NCBI GenBank assembly: GCA_023663525.1
Contig: JAMPHF010000001.1
Location: 915,859-979,858, forward strand
From: Bacteroides sp.
Lineage (GTDB): Bacteria > Bacteroidota > Bacteroidia > Bacteroidales > Muribaculaceae
Direction: 5' to 3'
DNA length: 64,000 nucleotides
The notes under the pieces are model-generated. The model saw nothing but the letters and a program-made list of their open reading frames with translations. It ran no database searches and was not told the origin of the DNA. This document shows, one piece after another, positions 54,777 to 63,927 of this stretch. Position 1 is the stretch's first letter; the number at the start of each line of letters is the position of its first letter. The translations under genes and the position numbers were made by a program.

Positions 54777-56000
54777 CTATGAGAGCTTTCTTTCAAGAAA
54801 AAAGCGTCTTGTGAAGAAGATGAGCAGCAGTGTCCCTGCAATCTGTGAGATCGCCGCAGCCCAGAATGAGGCAGAGAAGTTCACGTATTCGGCGAGGACA
54901 CCGCCGAGGAGTATTCCGAGTCCCATTCCGCTGTCCCACGAGGTGAGGATTGATGAATTGGCCGTCCCGCGTTGGTCGCGGCGCGCCACGGAGATGAACA
55001 TGTTGAGAAAGGCCGGATACATGCGTCCGTTGCCGAGACCGATCAGCACAGCCGACAAGTAGTAGGCCCACGGTCCCGGAGAGATGGCAAACAGAGTGAA
55101 GCCAATGCAACTGATCGAAGCTCCCTGGAGCGCGTTTTCGGTCAGTTTGCCATGCCGGAGCGATCTGGCACCGTAGAGACGCGAGACGAACAGACCACCC
55201 GAAAGGAGGGCGAAAAACAGACCTGTGCCGTCAGTGATACCCAGCTCCTCCTTGCCATAGATTGCCACATAGTTGCTCATGACTCCCCAGCAGAGACCAA
55301 ACATGAGTATGTTTATGGCCATGAGCCATGCCCGACTGAGAAAAAAGTGGTCGAGACTGAACTTCGGCTTGCCCTCCACGGGCGCACGCGGAGGGAGCTT
55401 GATGGAACAAGCCATGTAGAAACCAACAAATGCCACAACGAGCGAAATCCAAAAGAGCAGCGAGAAATTGTCGGTCAGTGAATACACGTATATTCCCGCC
55501 GATGGAGCTATCGCCATGGCAAGATTGTTGCTGAGACCATAGAACCCAACGCCCTCGTTGCGGCGGGACGACGGAAGCACGTCGATGGCCACTGTGCTGT
55601 TGGCAACCGTTGTCGCTCCGAATGGAAGCCCATGGAGAGTACGGACGATGGCAAACATCAGGATGGTGCTTGCCCCGATGTAGCCCGTGAAGCAGATGAA
55701 GAAAGCAAAGAAGCAAAGCATCAATACTTTCTTGCGGTTGAAACTATCGACGATGAAACCACTGAACGGTCGGACGACAAGGGCTGCCACAACATAGCCT
55801 GAAAGCACAAGTCCGATCAGATCCTTGTCGGCATGAAACTGAGCGTCGAGGTAGATGGGAAGCAGAGGCGTGAGGAGATAGAATGAGAAAAACATCATGA
55901 AGTTTCCGGCCATTGCCTTGCAATAGTTGGCATTCCAGAGCTTTTCTTTTGCAACTGCCATCCCGTCACCCGGATTTTCCGACTGAGTTTTACTACCCAT
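54777..56000 (-). CDS. MFS family transporter
   Basis: A 407-residue inner-membrane permease with 12 predicted helices. The MFS loop signature appears as GYVVAALVVRPFSGFIVDSFNRKK between helices 2 and 3, and TLHGLPFGATTVANSTVAID follows in helices 4-5. The second half has GLGNGRMYPAFLNMFISVARRDQRG. The closest familiar group is the arabinose-efflux or quinolone-efflux type; substrate cannot be assigned. Confidence 0.9.
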   Translation of the reverse strand: MGSKTQSENPGDGMAVAKEKLWNANYCKAMAGNFMMFFSFYLLTPLLPIYLDAQFHADKDLIGLVLSGYVVAALVVRPFSGFIVDSFNRKKVLMLCFFAFFICFTGYIGASTILMFAIVRTLHGLPFGATTVANSTVAIDVLPSSRRNEGVGFYGLSNNLAMAIAPSAGIYVYSLTDNFSLLFWISLVVAFVGFYMACSIKLPPRAPVEGKPKFSLDHFFLSRAWLMAINILMFGLCWGVMSNYVAIYGKEELGITDGTGLFFALLSGGLFVSRLYGARSLRHGKLTENALQGASISCIGFTLFAISPGPWAYYLSAVLIGLGNGRMYPAFLNMFISVARRDQRGTANSSILTSWDSGMGLGILLGGVLAEYVNFSASFWAAAISQIAGTLLLIFFTRRFFLERKLS

Positions 56001-56093
56001 ACTGAAACGTGTGTGTTACCTGAAATTGTACTACAATTGAAATCGGGAACGAACCCGGGAGGGATTTTCAAACCATCCCTCCCCTCACGGCTT

Positions 56094-57131
56094 TCACAGC
56101 CACATCGGGGCGAGGAACTTGGCGAGGAGATAGCCTCCGCCAATCAGCCAGATGTCGAGACAGAATGCAAGCACAAAGGGTTTGGCTCCGGCTTTTTTGA
56201 ACTTGTCGATGCTCGTCTCCGCGCCGAGGGCAGCCATAGCCATAGTCAGCAGGAAAGTGTCGAAGTAGTTGATTGCGTCAACCATTGGCTGCGGCAGAAG
56301 ATTGAACGAATTGAAGGCAATCACCACAAGAAAGCCAACGGCAAACCAGGGAATATTGATTTTACCTTTCTCACCTAACGCAGCACTGTCCGATTTGCGT
56401 CGCGCAACCCATACCCCGAGTATGATCAGAACCGGGACGAGGAGCATCACACGGATCATTTTGACGATGATTGCAACGTTTGAAATCTCTGTCCCCATCG
56501 CATTGCCCGCCCCTACGGCATGGGCGACCTCATGGAGTGTCGAGCCGGAATATATGCCCATCTCCTGTGGCGTGAGGTCGAGAAGCCCTGAGCGGTAGAG
56601 AATGGGATAGAGAAACATTGAGATTGTGCCGAAAATAACCACCGTAGCGACCGCCACCGCCGTCTTGTAGGGCTGTGTCCGTATGGCCGACTCCGCGCCG
56701 AGTACTGCCGCCGCCCCACAGATGCCACTCCCGACAGAGGTGAGAAGTGCGGTGTCGCGATCCATCTTGAGCATTCGTCCGATCCATACACCACCGAGTA
56801 TGGTGACAGTCACGATGATGACATCATTGACGATACCCGCCACACCGACATTGGCAATGTCCTGAAACGTAAGGCGGAAACCATAGAGTATGATACCGAG
56901 ACGCAGCACCTTTTTGGAGCAGAACTGTATGCCCGGCACCCATGTGTCGGGGAGATTGTTGCGCAGTGAGTTGGCATAGAGCATACCAAGGATGATACCG
57001 ATGATCATCGGACTGAACGACAAATCTTTGAAAAATTGAGCCTCACCTATATAGAAAGCGGCGCAGGCAAAAAGAGCTATGAGCAGAATGCCATGCAGCA
57101 TACTGACACGATTCTCACTTAATTTAGCCAT
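56094..57131 (-). CDS. YeiH family putative sulfate exporter
   Basis: A 345-residue membrane protein with about 10 helices, of the UPF0324/YeiH family, sometimes called putative sulfate exporters. Recognisable segments are LRLGIILYGFRLTFQDI, SGICGAAAVLGAES and EMGIYSGSTLHEVAHAVGAGNAMG. The true substrate is not established for the family. A -7 box (57238-57245, minus strand) lies about 105 bp upstream. Confidence 0.9.
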   Translation of the reverse strand: MAKLSENRVSMLHGILLIALFACAAFYIGEAQFFKDLSFSPMIIGIILGMLYANSLRNNLPDTWVPGIQFCSKKVLRLGIILYGFRLTFQDIANVGVAGIVNDVIIVTVTILGGVWIGRMLKMDRDTALLTSVGSGICGAAAVLGAESAIRTQPYKTAVAVATVVIFGTISMFLYPILYRSGLLDLTPQEMGIYSGSTLHEVAHAVGAGNAMGTEISNVAIIVKMIRVMLLVPVLIILGVWVARRKSDSAALGEKGKINIPWFAVGFLVVIAFNSFNLLPQPMVDAINYFDTFLLTMAMAALGAETSIDKFKKAGAKPFVLAFCLDIWLIGGGYLLAKFLAPMWL

Positions 57132-57558
57132 AATATGTCTATATGTATAAAGTTGTAAACGCGATCATAATTCAGACATCCCCAAAATCGCCCCTTGATG
57201 TGACATGAAGACAATTTTGAATAAGCCTATTTTAATACAAACGTAGAATATTTCATGATTATTTTATGCATTCGGAGGTATTTGTTGTGTTCATTCCCGG
57301 TTTTCATCTGAATTACAAATAGCACATATATGTCATATCAAATTCAGGACGGTGGAGATTTACACCATACATCTGTGACAAACACACTATTTGCATAACA
57401 GGAGCGGTTTTCGTAACTTTGTCGTTATACTGAGGGTTTTCCGCTATCGTGATTGCAAACAGTCGCCATGTCATTTTATCCTGCTGCATATCATTCGTTT
57501 TGGTGATGTTTAGCAATTTTGTGGAAATCAATACGCTAATAGTTTTTATATTTTGTCC
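57132..57558. other. Divergent promoter region between the YeiH and pectinesterase genes
   Basis: No supported gene lies here. A minus-strand -7 box TACGTTTG (complement of 57238-57245) may serve the YeiH gene. A strong plus-strand promoter at 57390-57421 serves the pectinesterase, overlapped by the ACACACTATT element at 57382-57391. An open frame at 57313-57801 on the minus strand lacks family similarity. Confidence 0.6.
57390..57421 (+). promoter_or_regulatory. Promoter of the pectinesterase gene with overlapping motif
   Basis: The -33 TTTG at 57390-57393 and -7 TAACTTTG at 57414-57421 are spaced by 20 bp. The 10-mer ACACACTATT at 57382-57391, the complement of the GH51 leader element, overlaps the -33 box, a good place for a regulator. 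The leader is about 130 nt. Confidence 0.65.
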
Positions 57559-58857
57559 ATGAAAAAAATCATCACATCTCTTGTCGTGTTTGCTAATTGT
57601 TTGTTGGCTTCTGCTGCTTCCGGTCCGTTTCATGCCGTCGTTGCCGAGGATGGGACAGGTGATTACAGAACTGTGAGCGAGGCCATCGCTGCCGCTCCTG
57701 AAGGCCGCACGGAGCCTTGGATCATTTTCATCAAAAAGGGCGACTATCGTGAGCATGTGGCAATCCCTGCCTCGAAACCATACATACACCTCGTCGGTCA
57801 AGACAAGCGCAACACTTCCATACGGTTGAAACAGAATGTCGGAGGCAAGCCAAACGGTTCAGAAAAACCAGGCAAAACGGCATACTGGAATTATTCGGTA
57901 CATAATCCCGAAGCGAAGGACGGCGTAAAGGGGTTTGCCGTTGTAGTCGTTGAAGCACCCCACTTCTACACCGAGGGAATTTCATATATCAATGACTGGG
58001 GAGTCGAAGCGAGCAATGGCCCGCAGGCTCTCGCAATGCGCAGCAATGCCGATTGCGCGGCTTTCAACGATTGCGTGTTCCGCTCATTTCAGGACACATG
58101 GTACACAGCAAGTGCCGACTCAGCCCGCCATTATGTGAAGGACTGTTTCATCGAAGGTGCAGTCGATTACTTCTATGGTGGCGGAGATGTCCTTGCCGAA
58201 AACTGCACATTCTACAACGTCCGTAGCGGCTCAGTCATCGTCGCGCCATGCCATGATAACGCAAAATACGGCTACGCCTTTGTCGATTGCACCATCGACG
58301 GCACGCCTGAGGCTGCCGACGGCAAACTGAAGCTCGGACGACCATGGCACAACAATCCAAAAGCTGTCTATATCAACACAACCACGCTGATTCCCATAGC
58401 CGAGGAGGGGTGGACAAACATGGGTACAATCCCCGCTTTGTTTGCCGAGTACAACACTCATGACACCAACGGCAAACCTATCGATCTGAGCAAACGCAAA
58501 TCAACCTACACATACCGCAACCGCGCCACCGGCGAGGAGTTCAGCGGCAGTTGCCCGACGACCATAAGCGGAGAGGAAGCAGCAAAATATACGTATGACA
58601 ACATGATCCTCAACGGAGACGGATGGAATCCTCGCGAAATGATGTCGGAACTCGCCGCTCCGAGAGGATTGGCATATACCGACGGGACACTTTCATGGGA
58701 AAAAGTCAATGATGCTGCCGGTTATGTGGTCTATGACGGCGACGAAGTGATCTCAATCACGACCGATACATCATGCTACGCTCCTGAGATTAAGACTGCT
58801 CTCAAAGTCCGCGCAGTCAACAAATACGGCTCGCAGGGCAAGTTAGGAGTCCTTTAA
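57559..58857 (+). CDS. Pectinesterase, family CE8, with C-terminal Fn3-like domain
   Basis: Removes methyl esters from homogalacturonan so that GH28 and lyases can act. The 432-residue protein has a signal peptide (ASAASG) and a beta-helix with the CE8 active-site segments CVFRSFQDTWY, CFIEGAVDYFYGG and KLGRPWHN. The two Asp, the Gln and the Arg of the family are present. From about 365 a fibronectin III-like domain follows (RGLAYTDGTLSWEKVNDAAG). It is a single-gene unit, ATG at 57559. Confidence 0.93.
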   Translation: MKKIITSLVVFANCLLASAASGPFHAVVAEDGTGDYRTVSEAIAAAPEGRTEPWIIFIKKGDYREHVAIPASKPYIHLVGQDKRNTSIRLKQNVGGKPNGSEKPGKTAYWNYSVHNPEAKDGVKGFAVVVVEAPHFYTEGISYINDWGVEASNGPQALAMRSNADCAAFNDCVFRSFQDTWYTASADSARHYVKDCFIEGAVDYFYGGGDVLAENCTFYNVRSGSVIVAPCHDNAKYGYAFVDCTIDGTPEAADGKLKLGRPWHNNPKAVYINTTTLIPIAEEGWTNMGTIPALFAEYNTHDTNGKPIDLSKRKSTYTYRNRATGEEFSGSCPTTISGEEAAKYTYDNMILNGDGWNPREMMSELAAPRGLAYTDGTLSWEKVNDAAGYVVYDGDEVISITTDTSCYAPEIKTALKVRAVNKYGSQGKLGVL

Positions 58858-58869
58858 GACACCATCATT

Positions 58870-58912
58870 CATTGGTCACGCACTTGCACTCCATATCTGT
58901 GCGTGACCAATG
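58870..58912 (+). terminator. Hairpin after the pectinesterase gene
   Basis: CATTGGTCACGCAC at 58870-58883 pairs perfectly with 58899-58912 around a 15-nt loop. No long T-run follows, so termination efficiency is uncertain. Confidence 0.6.
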
Positions 58913-59048
58913 CTCATCAATCCCGTATCCCGATATAACGGCAAATTTCTATCTCGACAAATTTCCATCCGAGGTGTCAGAGAGCCAAAAATCAGAGCAT
59001 TTTTATGGGCTGCTTACGAATGATTGTCTGAAATTCGCGAATTCTATG

Positions 59049-59056
59049 TAATTTTG
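59049..59056 (+). promoter_or_regulatory. -7 box for the YIP1-like gene and smpB
   Basis: TAATTTTG at 59049-59056 matches the -7 consensus 58 bp before the start; an ATTG about 22 bp further upstream is a weak -33 candidate. Confidence 0.45.
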
Positions 59057-59113
59057 CAATGAATTTCAGTCAATGTATCACCATCGCCACACTGATCACT
59101 CAGACAACCGGTA

Positions 59114-59662
59114 ATGAAATGCTATCTTAAACATCTTTTCCAACTCATACTCTCGCCCGGTAACGGATGGGAGGATATAGGCAAAGCCAACATAGACACC
59201 CGCTCGATAGCTGTCCACGGCTATTATCCGCTGATAGCTCTCGCGGCGCTGAGTGTGTTCATGCAGGGAGTCTATCACCATGTAGAGTTCCTTGTACTGT
59301 TCATGAGGATGATTGTGACATTTCTCGTCTATTTTGTCGCCTATTTCTTCGGCGTGTTCATGCTCTCACTTTTCGTGGAGCCGACACTTGATGGTCGATA
59401 TGACGACAAACGCTGCCACACGTTCGTGCTTTATACCCTCGGACTTCTGGCTCTGATTTCATTCATAATCAATGTGCTGCCGGTGACATCGGCAATGCTT
59501 TTCTTCCTTCCGTTCTACGTGGCTCTGATCCAGTGGAAAGGATGTGGTTACATGAAGATACGCCCCGACCGCACAGGCATTTTCATGATTATTGCAATTC
59601 TCGGCGTGCTTATGCCTCTCTACATTTTCTATTTCCTTTTCTCGCTCGTCATCGGGCACTAA
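59114..59662 (+). CDS. YIP1-like integral membrane protein
   Basis: A 182-residue membrane protein with five predicted helices (about 33-50, 55-88, 107-125, 128-140, 153-180). Its start, LFQLILSPGNGWEDIGKA, and the following GYYPLIALAALSVF resemble the Bacteroidota YIP1-domain proteins that precede smpB. Function is unknown. It lies 30 bp before smpB and is probably cotranscribed. Confidence 0.7.
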   Translation: MKCYLKHLFQLILSPGNGWEDIGKANIDTRSIAVHGYYPLIALAALSVFMQGVYHHVEFLVLFMRMIVTFLVYFVAYFFGVFMLSLFVEPTLDGRYDDKRCHTFVLYTLGLLALISFIINVLPVTSAMLFFLPFYVALIQWKGCGYMKIRPDRTGIFMIIAILGVLMPLYIFYFLFSLVIGH

Positions 59663-59692
59663 CATAAATAAGACTATATCTCTCATAATGCT

Positions 59693-60145
59693 ATGATCTC
59701 AAAAGACGTAAACATAAAAAACAAACGCGCTACATTCGACTATGCCATCGGCGACACGTTCACTGCCGGAATCGTGCTGACGGGAACAGAAATCAAATCG
59801 CTCCGCCAAGGCAAGGCCTCACTCGCAGACACGTTCTGCTATGTTGACAAAGGAGAGGTGTGGGTCAAAAACATGTATATAGCCGAATATTTCTACGGAA
59901 CTTACAATAACCACGCGGCGCGTCGTGACCGCAAGCTCCTGCTAAACAAAAAAGAGATTGCCAAACTTGAGAAAAACGGTAAGGAAACGGGATTCACCAT
60001 CATCCCTCTCAGACTGTTCATCAACGAGCGCGGACTTGCAAAACTCGTCATCGGAGTGGCTCGCGGAAAGAAGGAATACGATAAACGTCAATCCATCAAG
60101 GAACGCGAGGACAAGCTGGCCATGGCCCGAATGATGCAGAAATAA
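59693..60145 (+). CDS. smpB: SsrA-binding protein SmpB
   Basis: Binds tmRNA and enables rescue of stalled ribosomes by trans-translation. The 150-residue protein has the diagnostic [14 protein letters not shown] start ([16 protein letters not shown]), [19 protein letters not shown], the [19 protein letters not shown] segment and the basic tail [15 protein letters not shown]. The full length is normal. The tmRNA gene (ssrA) is not in the window. Confidence 0.96.
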   Translation: MISKDVNIKNKRATFDYAIGDTFTAGIVLTGTEIKSLRQGKASLADTFCYVDKGEVWVKNMYIAEYFYGTYNNHAARRDRKLLLNKKEIAKLEKNGKETGFTIIPLRLFINERGLAKLVIGVARGKKEYDKRQSIKEREDKLAMARMMQK

Positions 60146-60159
60146 TCGCTGCCGCAAAA

Positions 60160-60708
60160 TCACATCGCAGGAACAACGACGAGATGCTCGCGCTCATCCT
60201 TATCCGTGACATGATACCAGATTGCCACCGATGATTTCCTCCGCATACCGGCAGTGAGAATTTCAGCAGCCTTCCCGTTGACAGTCAATGTGGCGGCAGG
60301 ACATATCGAATCCTCACGCATAGCACCCGGCATGAAACCAACCCGCGTTCCACCGTCAAGATCGATGAACTCACTGCGCCCGTCAGGGAATACTTTAACG
60401 AGAACACCCCCGTCGTCAAGGCGCATGGTGACTCCATGACCTGAATAACGCGCCACATTGTCATTCAGCTCTTTGACAAAGTCTATCGTCGGGTCTGATG
60501 GCCCGGGACGATTATCATCACCGGGCTTAACATCCGGATGTTCATCCTCACGACCGCCATTTTCATTTTTTGGCGGTTCTTCCCTGCGAGGGCCATCCGA
60601 ACTGCGATCACAACTGACAGCAAAAAGGATAAGCACTATGCTGACGGCAAAACGGCTCCTCCTGCCCATCCTCGCAATGACACTTCTGACAGACCATCGA
60701 CTCATCAT
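60160..60708 (-). CDS. Small lipoprotein with acidic Pro-rich linker
   Basis: A 182-residue lipoprotein (signal ending ILFAVSCDRS) followed by about 45 residues rich in Glu, Asp, Pro and Gly. A C-terminal beta-rich domain with VTMRLDDGGVLVKVFPDGRSE and GFMPGAMREDSICPAATLTV comes last. No family was recognised. Its start overlaps the stop of the endonuclease I-like gene by 4 bp, so the two are translated together and probably act together. Confidence 0.65.
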   Translation of the reverse strand: MMSRWSVRSVIARMGRRSRFAVSIVLILFAVSCDRSSDGPRREEPPKNENGGREDEHPDVKPGDDNRPGPSDPTIDFVKELNDNVARYSGHGVTMRLDDGGVLVKVFPDGRSEFIDLDGGTRVGFMPGAMREDSICPAATLTVNGKAAEILTAGMRRKSSVAIWYHVTDKDEREHLVVVPAM

Positions 60709-61682
60709 CTCTCAATTTTAATCATTACCACACCTCTTTCGCCGGTCGATTGCGACAGATATGTGAGCGTGTGCATCCCTATCTCAAGTTCTGAAACCGG
60801 AATATAGCTCCGGCTGACAGTGTGACCGTCAATCATCCACTCCGCATCCGCCGGAATTTCCGGTGAATATAAATCCACCCGATCATCGTCCTTTCCATAA
60901 ACCGACCGCAACGGCTGCGGCTCTCCGGTCACCATGAACTTGTCGCCTCTATGATTGCCCCAAAGATACTCCGGAAGTTCGGGATAATCGACAAACGGAT
61001 TGCGATTGCCCTGGATTCCCTCTCCAAGCTGATTTTTCAAGCTCTCTTTCTCGCCGGGAGGATAAGCCCGATGCCAACCAAGCAACAAGGGGACTGCATG
61101 GTCGGTCAGCATGGCTGAAGCCGACCCATCCATGAACATATATGCCCGCTCAGTCCATGTTGCAACATGATAGACCACGGCCATATACATGAACGCCCTT
61201 GCCAATTCGCCCCGCAGACCAACGGGAGGGGCATAAAGTTCGGTCTCTACGCCATAAAGCTCCGACCGCCCCACACCCCAATACTCATTGGAAAAAGTCG
61301 GGACACTGACCGACTCACCCGGCGCAAGATCCCGGCGAAGAGCATTGGTGGATACATCAAGCGGAAGCAGATTGTAAAAATCATTGGCCGGCATGTCGCC
61401 AAAGATGTCAGGTGAATTTGCCCACCATCCAGAAGGGACAAAGCAACTCCACACATAACCATCGGGCAATGCACCGGATTTCACAGACAGGTCACGTCCG
61501 GTAAATTCATCACGTATTCCGAACGTGATTGCTCCTTTATCGACAGTTCTAACCGGACGCGAGGCCTCCGCAACCGAACGCATTAGCTCCACACCGCTTT
61601 TACCGTTAAAGGGTACTCCGGCATCCATAGTGATGGTAGCCGAAGTACCCAGTATCAGTATCATGGAGACAAATTGTCTCAT
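60705..61682 (-). CDS. Endonuclease I-like protein, probably catalytically inactive
   Basis: A 325-residue exported protein (signal in MRQFVSMILILGTSATI) with the endonuclease I (EndA/Vvn) fold, shown by NPFVDYPELPEYLWGN after IQGNR, the ELARAFMYMAVVYH helix and LLLGWHRAYPPGEKE. The catalytic E-H of the EHSFPKSWW-type motif reads S79-C80 in SCFVPSGWW, and the His of the next motif is Tyr103 (DFYNLLP), although Asn104 is kept. It is therefore probably a binding protein rather than a nuclease. Alternative starts lie at 61718 and 61742. A beta-rich C-terminal domain follows from about 250. Confidence 0.72.
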   Translation of the reverse strand: MRQFVSMILILGTSATITMDAGVPFNGKSGVELMRSVAEASRPVRTVDKGAITFGIRDEFTGRDLSVKSGALPDGYVWSCFVPSGWWANSPDIFGDMPANDFYNLLPLDVSTNALRRDLAPGESVSVPTFSNEYWGVGRSELYGVETELYAPPVGLRGELARAFMYMAVVYHVATWTERAYMFMDGSASAMLTDHAVPLLLGWHRAYPPGEKESLKNQLGEGIQGNRNPFVDYPELPEYLWGNHRGDKFMVTGEPQPLRSVYGKDDDRVDLYSPEIPADAEWMIDGHTVSRSYIPVSELEIGMHTLTYLSQSTGERGVVMIKIER

Positions 61683-61747
61683 CAGAATCGGTGAATTAAA
61701 TTGGAGAGATTGATACATGAATGCGTGACCCACCACGCACAAGTGGC

Positions 61748-62524
61748 TTATACGTAACCGCGTACAATACCACGCTTGGAATTGCGGACGAAAAGGATGA
61801 TCTCATCGCGCTCTTTCGTGGCAGGAAGTTCCGCCTCGATGCGCTCCACGGCATCCGAATTGTTCAATCCGGAGAGGTAGAGGTAGCGGTATGTCTCCTG
61901 AATGTCACGGATGGTTTCATTTGAGAATCCGCGACGACGCAAACCGATGGAGTTGACACCGGCATAAGCGATCGGCTCACGTCCGGCCTTGACGTAAGGA
62001 GGAATGTCCTTGTTGACAAGCGCACCACCCTGAAGCATCACATGAGGACCGATATGGCAGAACTGGTGAATCAACGCGCCGCCGCCAATCACAGCATAGT
62101 CATCAATCACCACCTCACCCGCACACTGCACGGCATTTGACATTATCACATTGTCGCCGACAACACAATCATGCGCCACATGGCAGTAGGCCATAATCAG
62201 GCAATTGCTTCCAACGACAGTCTTACCTTTGGATGCTGTTCCGCGATGGATCGTCACGCACTCACGGATCACGGTGTTGTCACCGATAATTGCCACTGAT
62301 TCCTCTCCACGGAACTTCAGATCCTGTGGAGGACCGGAAATGACGGCTCCGGGATAAATCGTACAGTTCTTACCGATGCGTGCTCCCTCCATGATTGTCA
62401 CATTGGAGCCGATGCGTGTACCCTCGCCAATCTCAACATTCTGGTCGATTGTCACGAATGGGTCAATGACAACACTCGGATGAATCTTTGCTGCAGGATG
62501 GACGTATGCTAAAGGTTGTTTCAT
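61748..62524 (-). CDS. lpxA: UDP-N-acetylglucosamine acyltransferase
   Basis: Catalyses the first step of lipid A synthesis, adding a hydroxyacyl chain to UDP-GlcNAc. The 258-residue protein is a left-handed beta-helix of hexapeptide repeats from VHPAAKIHPSVVIDPFV to about 185, with the active-site region MAYCHVAHDCVVGDN containing the catalytic His, followed by the helical C-terminal domain (SIGLRRRGFSNETI). It follows lpxC-fabZ by 15 bp. Confidence 0.96.
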   Translation of the reverse strand: MKQPLAYVHPAAKIHPSVVIDPFVTIDQNVEIGEGTRIGSNVTIMEGARIGKNCTIYPGAVISGPPQDLKFRGEESVAIIGDNTVIRECVTIHRGTASKGKTVVGSNCLIMAYCHVAHDCVVGDNVIMSNAVQCAGEVVIDDYAVIGGGALIHQFCHIGPHVMLQGGALVNKDIPPYVKAGREPIAYAGVNSIGLRRRGFSNETIRDIQETYRYLYLSGLNNSDAVERIEAELPATKERDEIILFVRNSKRGIVRGYV

Positions 62525-62539
62525 TTCTTTCTTATGCGA

Positions 62540-63922
62540 TTATTTATTCTTTATAATCTGTGCCATGAATTCACATTCTGTCACAATCTTCTCACCGACA
62601 AAGGCATAACCTTTCATCATTGCGCAACCCCGGCGCAGCTCGGTCATGAATGAGACGTGGAAAATCAGTGTATCGCCGGGGACTACCTTCTGACGGAACT
62701 TGACATTGTCAATCTTCATGAAATATGTCGAATAGCGTTCAGGTTCGTCCAATCCGCTAAGCACAAGCAGACCACCGGTTTGAGCCATCGCCTCAATCTG
62801 AAGCACACCGGGGAGCACAGGCTCCTGGGGAAAATGACCCTGGAAGAAAGGCTCGTTTGCAGTAATATTCTTTACGCCGACAATATAATTTGTCCCTTTT
62901 TCGATAATCTTATCGACAAGGAGGAACGGATAGCGGTGGGGGATAAGCTCACGGATGCGGTTATTGTCCATCAGCGGCTCCTTATTTGGATTGTAGACCG
63001 GAGCCTGAACTTCCTGATGCTTTATCTCGCGGCGGATTTTCTTTGCGAATGTCGTGTTTATTGAATGACCGGGACGGGTGGCTATGACACGTCCCTTGAG
63101 CGGACGCCCGATAAGCGCGATGTCACCGATAAGGTCAAGTAGCTTATGGCGCGCAGGCTCATTCTCATGGCTCAGAGGAGTGTCGTTGATATATCCGAAC
63201 TCACTGACATCCTTATGGGGGACATTCATAAGGTCAGCAAGACGGTCGAGCTCTGCCTGCTGCATGGGAGTGTCGTAGATGACGATAGCGTTATCCAGAT
63301 CACCGCCCTTGATGAGATTTCCCTTCACGAGAGGTTCGATCTCACGAACGAAAACAAATGTCCTGCTGCTTGCAATCTCATCGCCGAAATGCTCCATGGT
63401 ATCGAGAGTGGCAAACTGATTGTTGAGAACAGTCGAATTGAAGTCAATCTTCACATCAGCCGAAAATTCATCGTCAGGGAGCACGAGGATTGACGACCCG
63501 CTTGCCTCGTCACGGACCTCAATCTTGGTCTTGATGTAGAAGAAATCCTTATCAGCCTTCTGATCCTTCAGCCCGACGCGTGCAATCTCCTCGAAATAGC
63601 GACGTGCGCTTCCGTCGAGTATAGGCATTTCAGGCGCGTTTACTTCGATGAGTACATTGTCGATACCGGCTGCGTAGAGAGCCGACATGGCGTGTTCGAT
63701 GGTCGAAACGCGTGCATCACCTTTGGCTATCACGGTTCCCCGGTTTGTGTCCACTACATTTTCGGCGAGGGCATCAATCTCCGGCTCGCCTTCAAGGTCC
63801 ACTCGTTTGAATTTATAGCCATGATTGTCAGGCGCAGGCAAGAATCGCGCCGTAATCTCAAGGCCGGTATGCAGCCCTTTGCCGGTGAGAGTAAACTCGC
63901 CGTTTAATGTCTTCTGGTTCAT
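62540..63922 (-). CDS. Bifunctional LpxC deacetylase / FabZ dehydratase
   Basis: A 460-residue fusion of UDP-3-O-acyl-GlcNAc deacetylase (about 1-300) and 3-hydroxyacyl-ACP dehydratase (about 315-460), characteristic of Bacteroidota. LpxC zinc and active-site segments are STIEHAMSAL, PARHKLLDLIGDIALIG and ATRPGHSIN. The FabZ part has IPHRYPFLLVDKII and GHFPQEPVLPGVLQIEAMAQ with its catalytic His and Glu. It sits between lpxD and lpxA in one operon, so lipid A and fatty acid synthesis share one gene. Confidence 0.97.
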   Translation of the reverse strand: MNQKTLNGEFTLTGKGLHTGLEITARFLPAPDNHGYKFKRVDLEGEPEIDALAENVVDTNRGTVIAKGDARVSTIEHAMSALYAAGIDNVLIEVNAPEMPILDGSARRYFEEIARVGLKDQKADKDFFYIKTKIEVRDEASGSSILVLPDDEFSADVKIDFNSTVLNNQFATLDTMEHFGDEIASSRTFVFVREIEPLVKGNLIKGGDLDNAIVIYDTPMQQAELDRLADLMNVPHKDVSEFGYINDTPLSHENEPARHKLLDLIGDIALIGRPLKGRVIATRPGHSINTTFAKKIRREIKHQEVQAPVYNPNKEPLMDNNRIRELIPHRYPFLLVDKIIEKGTNYIVGVKNITANEPFFQGHFPQEPVLPGVLQIEAMAQTGGLLVLSGLDEPERYSTYFMKIDNVKFRQKVVPGDTLIFHVSFMTELRRGCAMMKGYAFVGEKIVTECEFMAQIIKNK

Positions 63923-63927
63923 ATATC

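Noticed and set aside
57313..57801. Open frame of 162 codons on the minus strand before YeiH
   Set aside because: It overlaps the pectinesterase start and its promoter in antisense, and no recognisable protein features are present.
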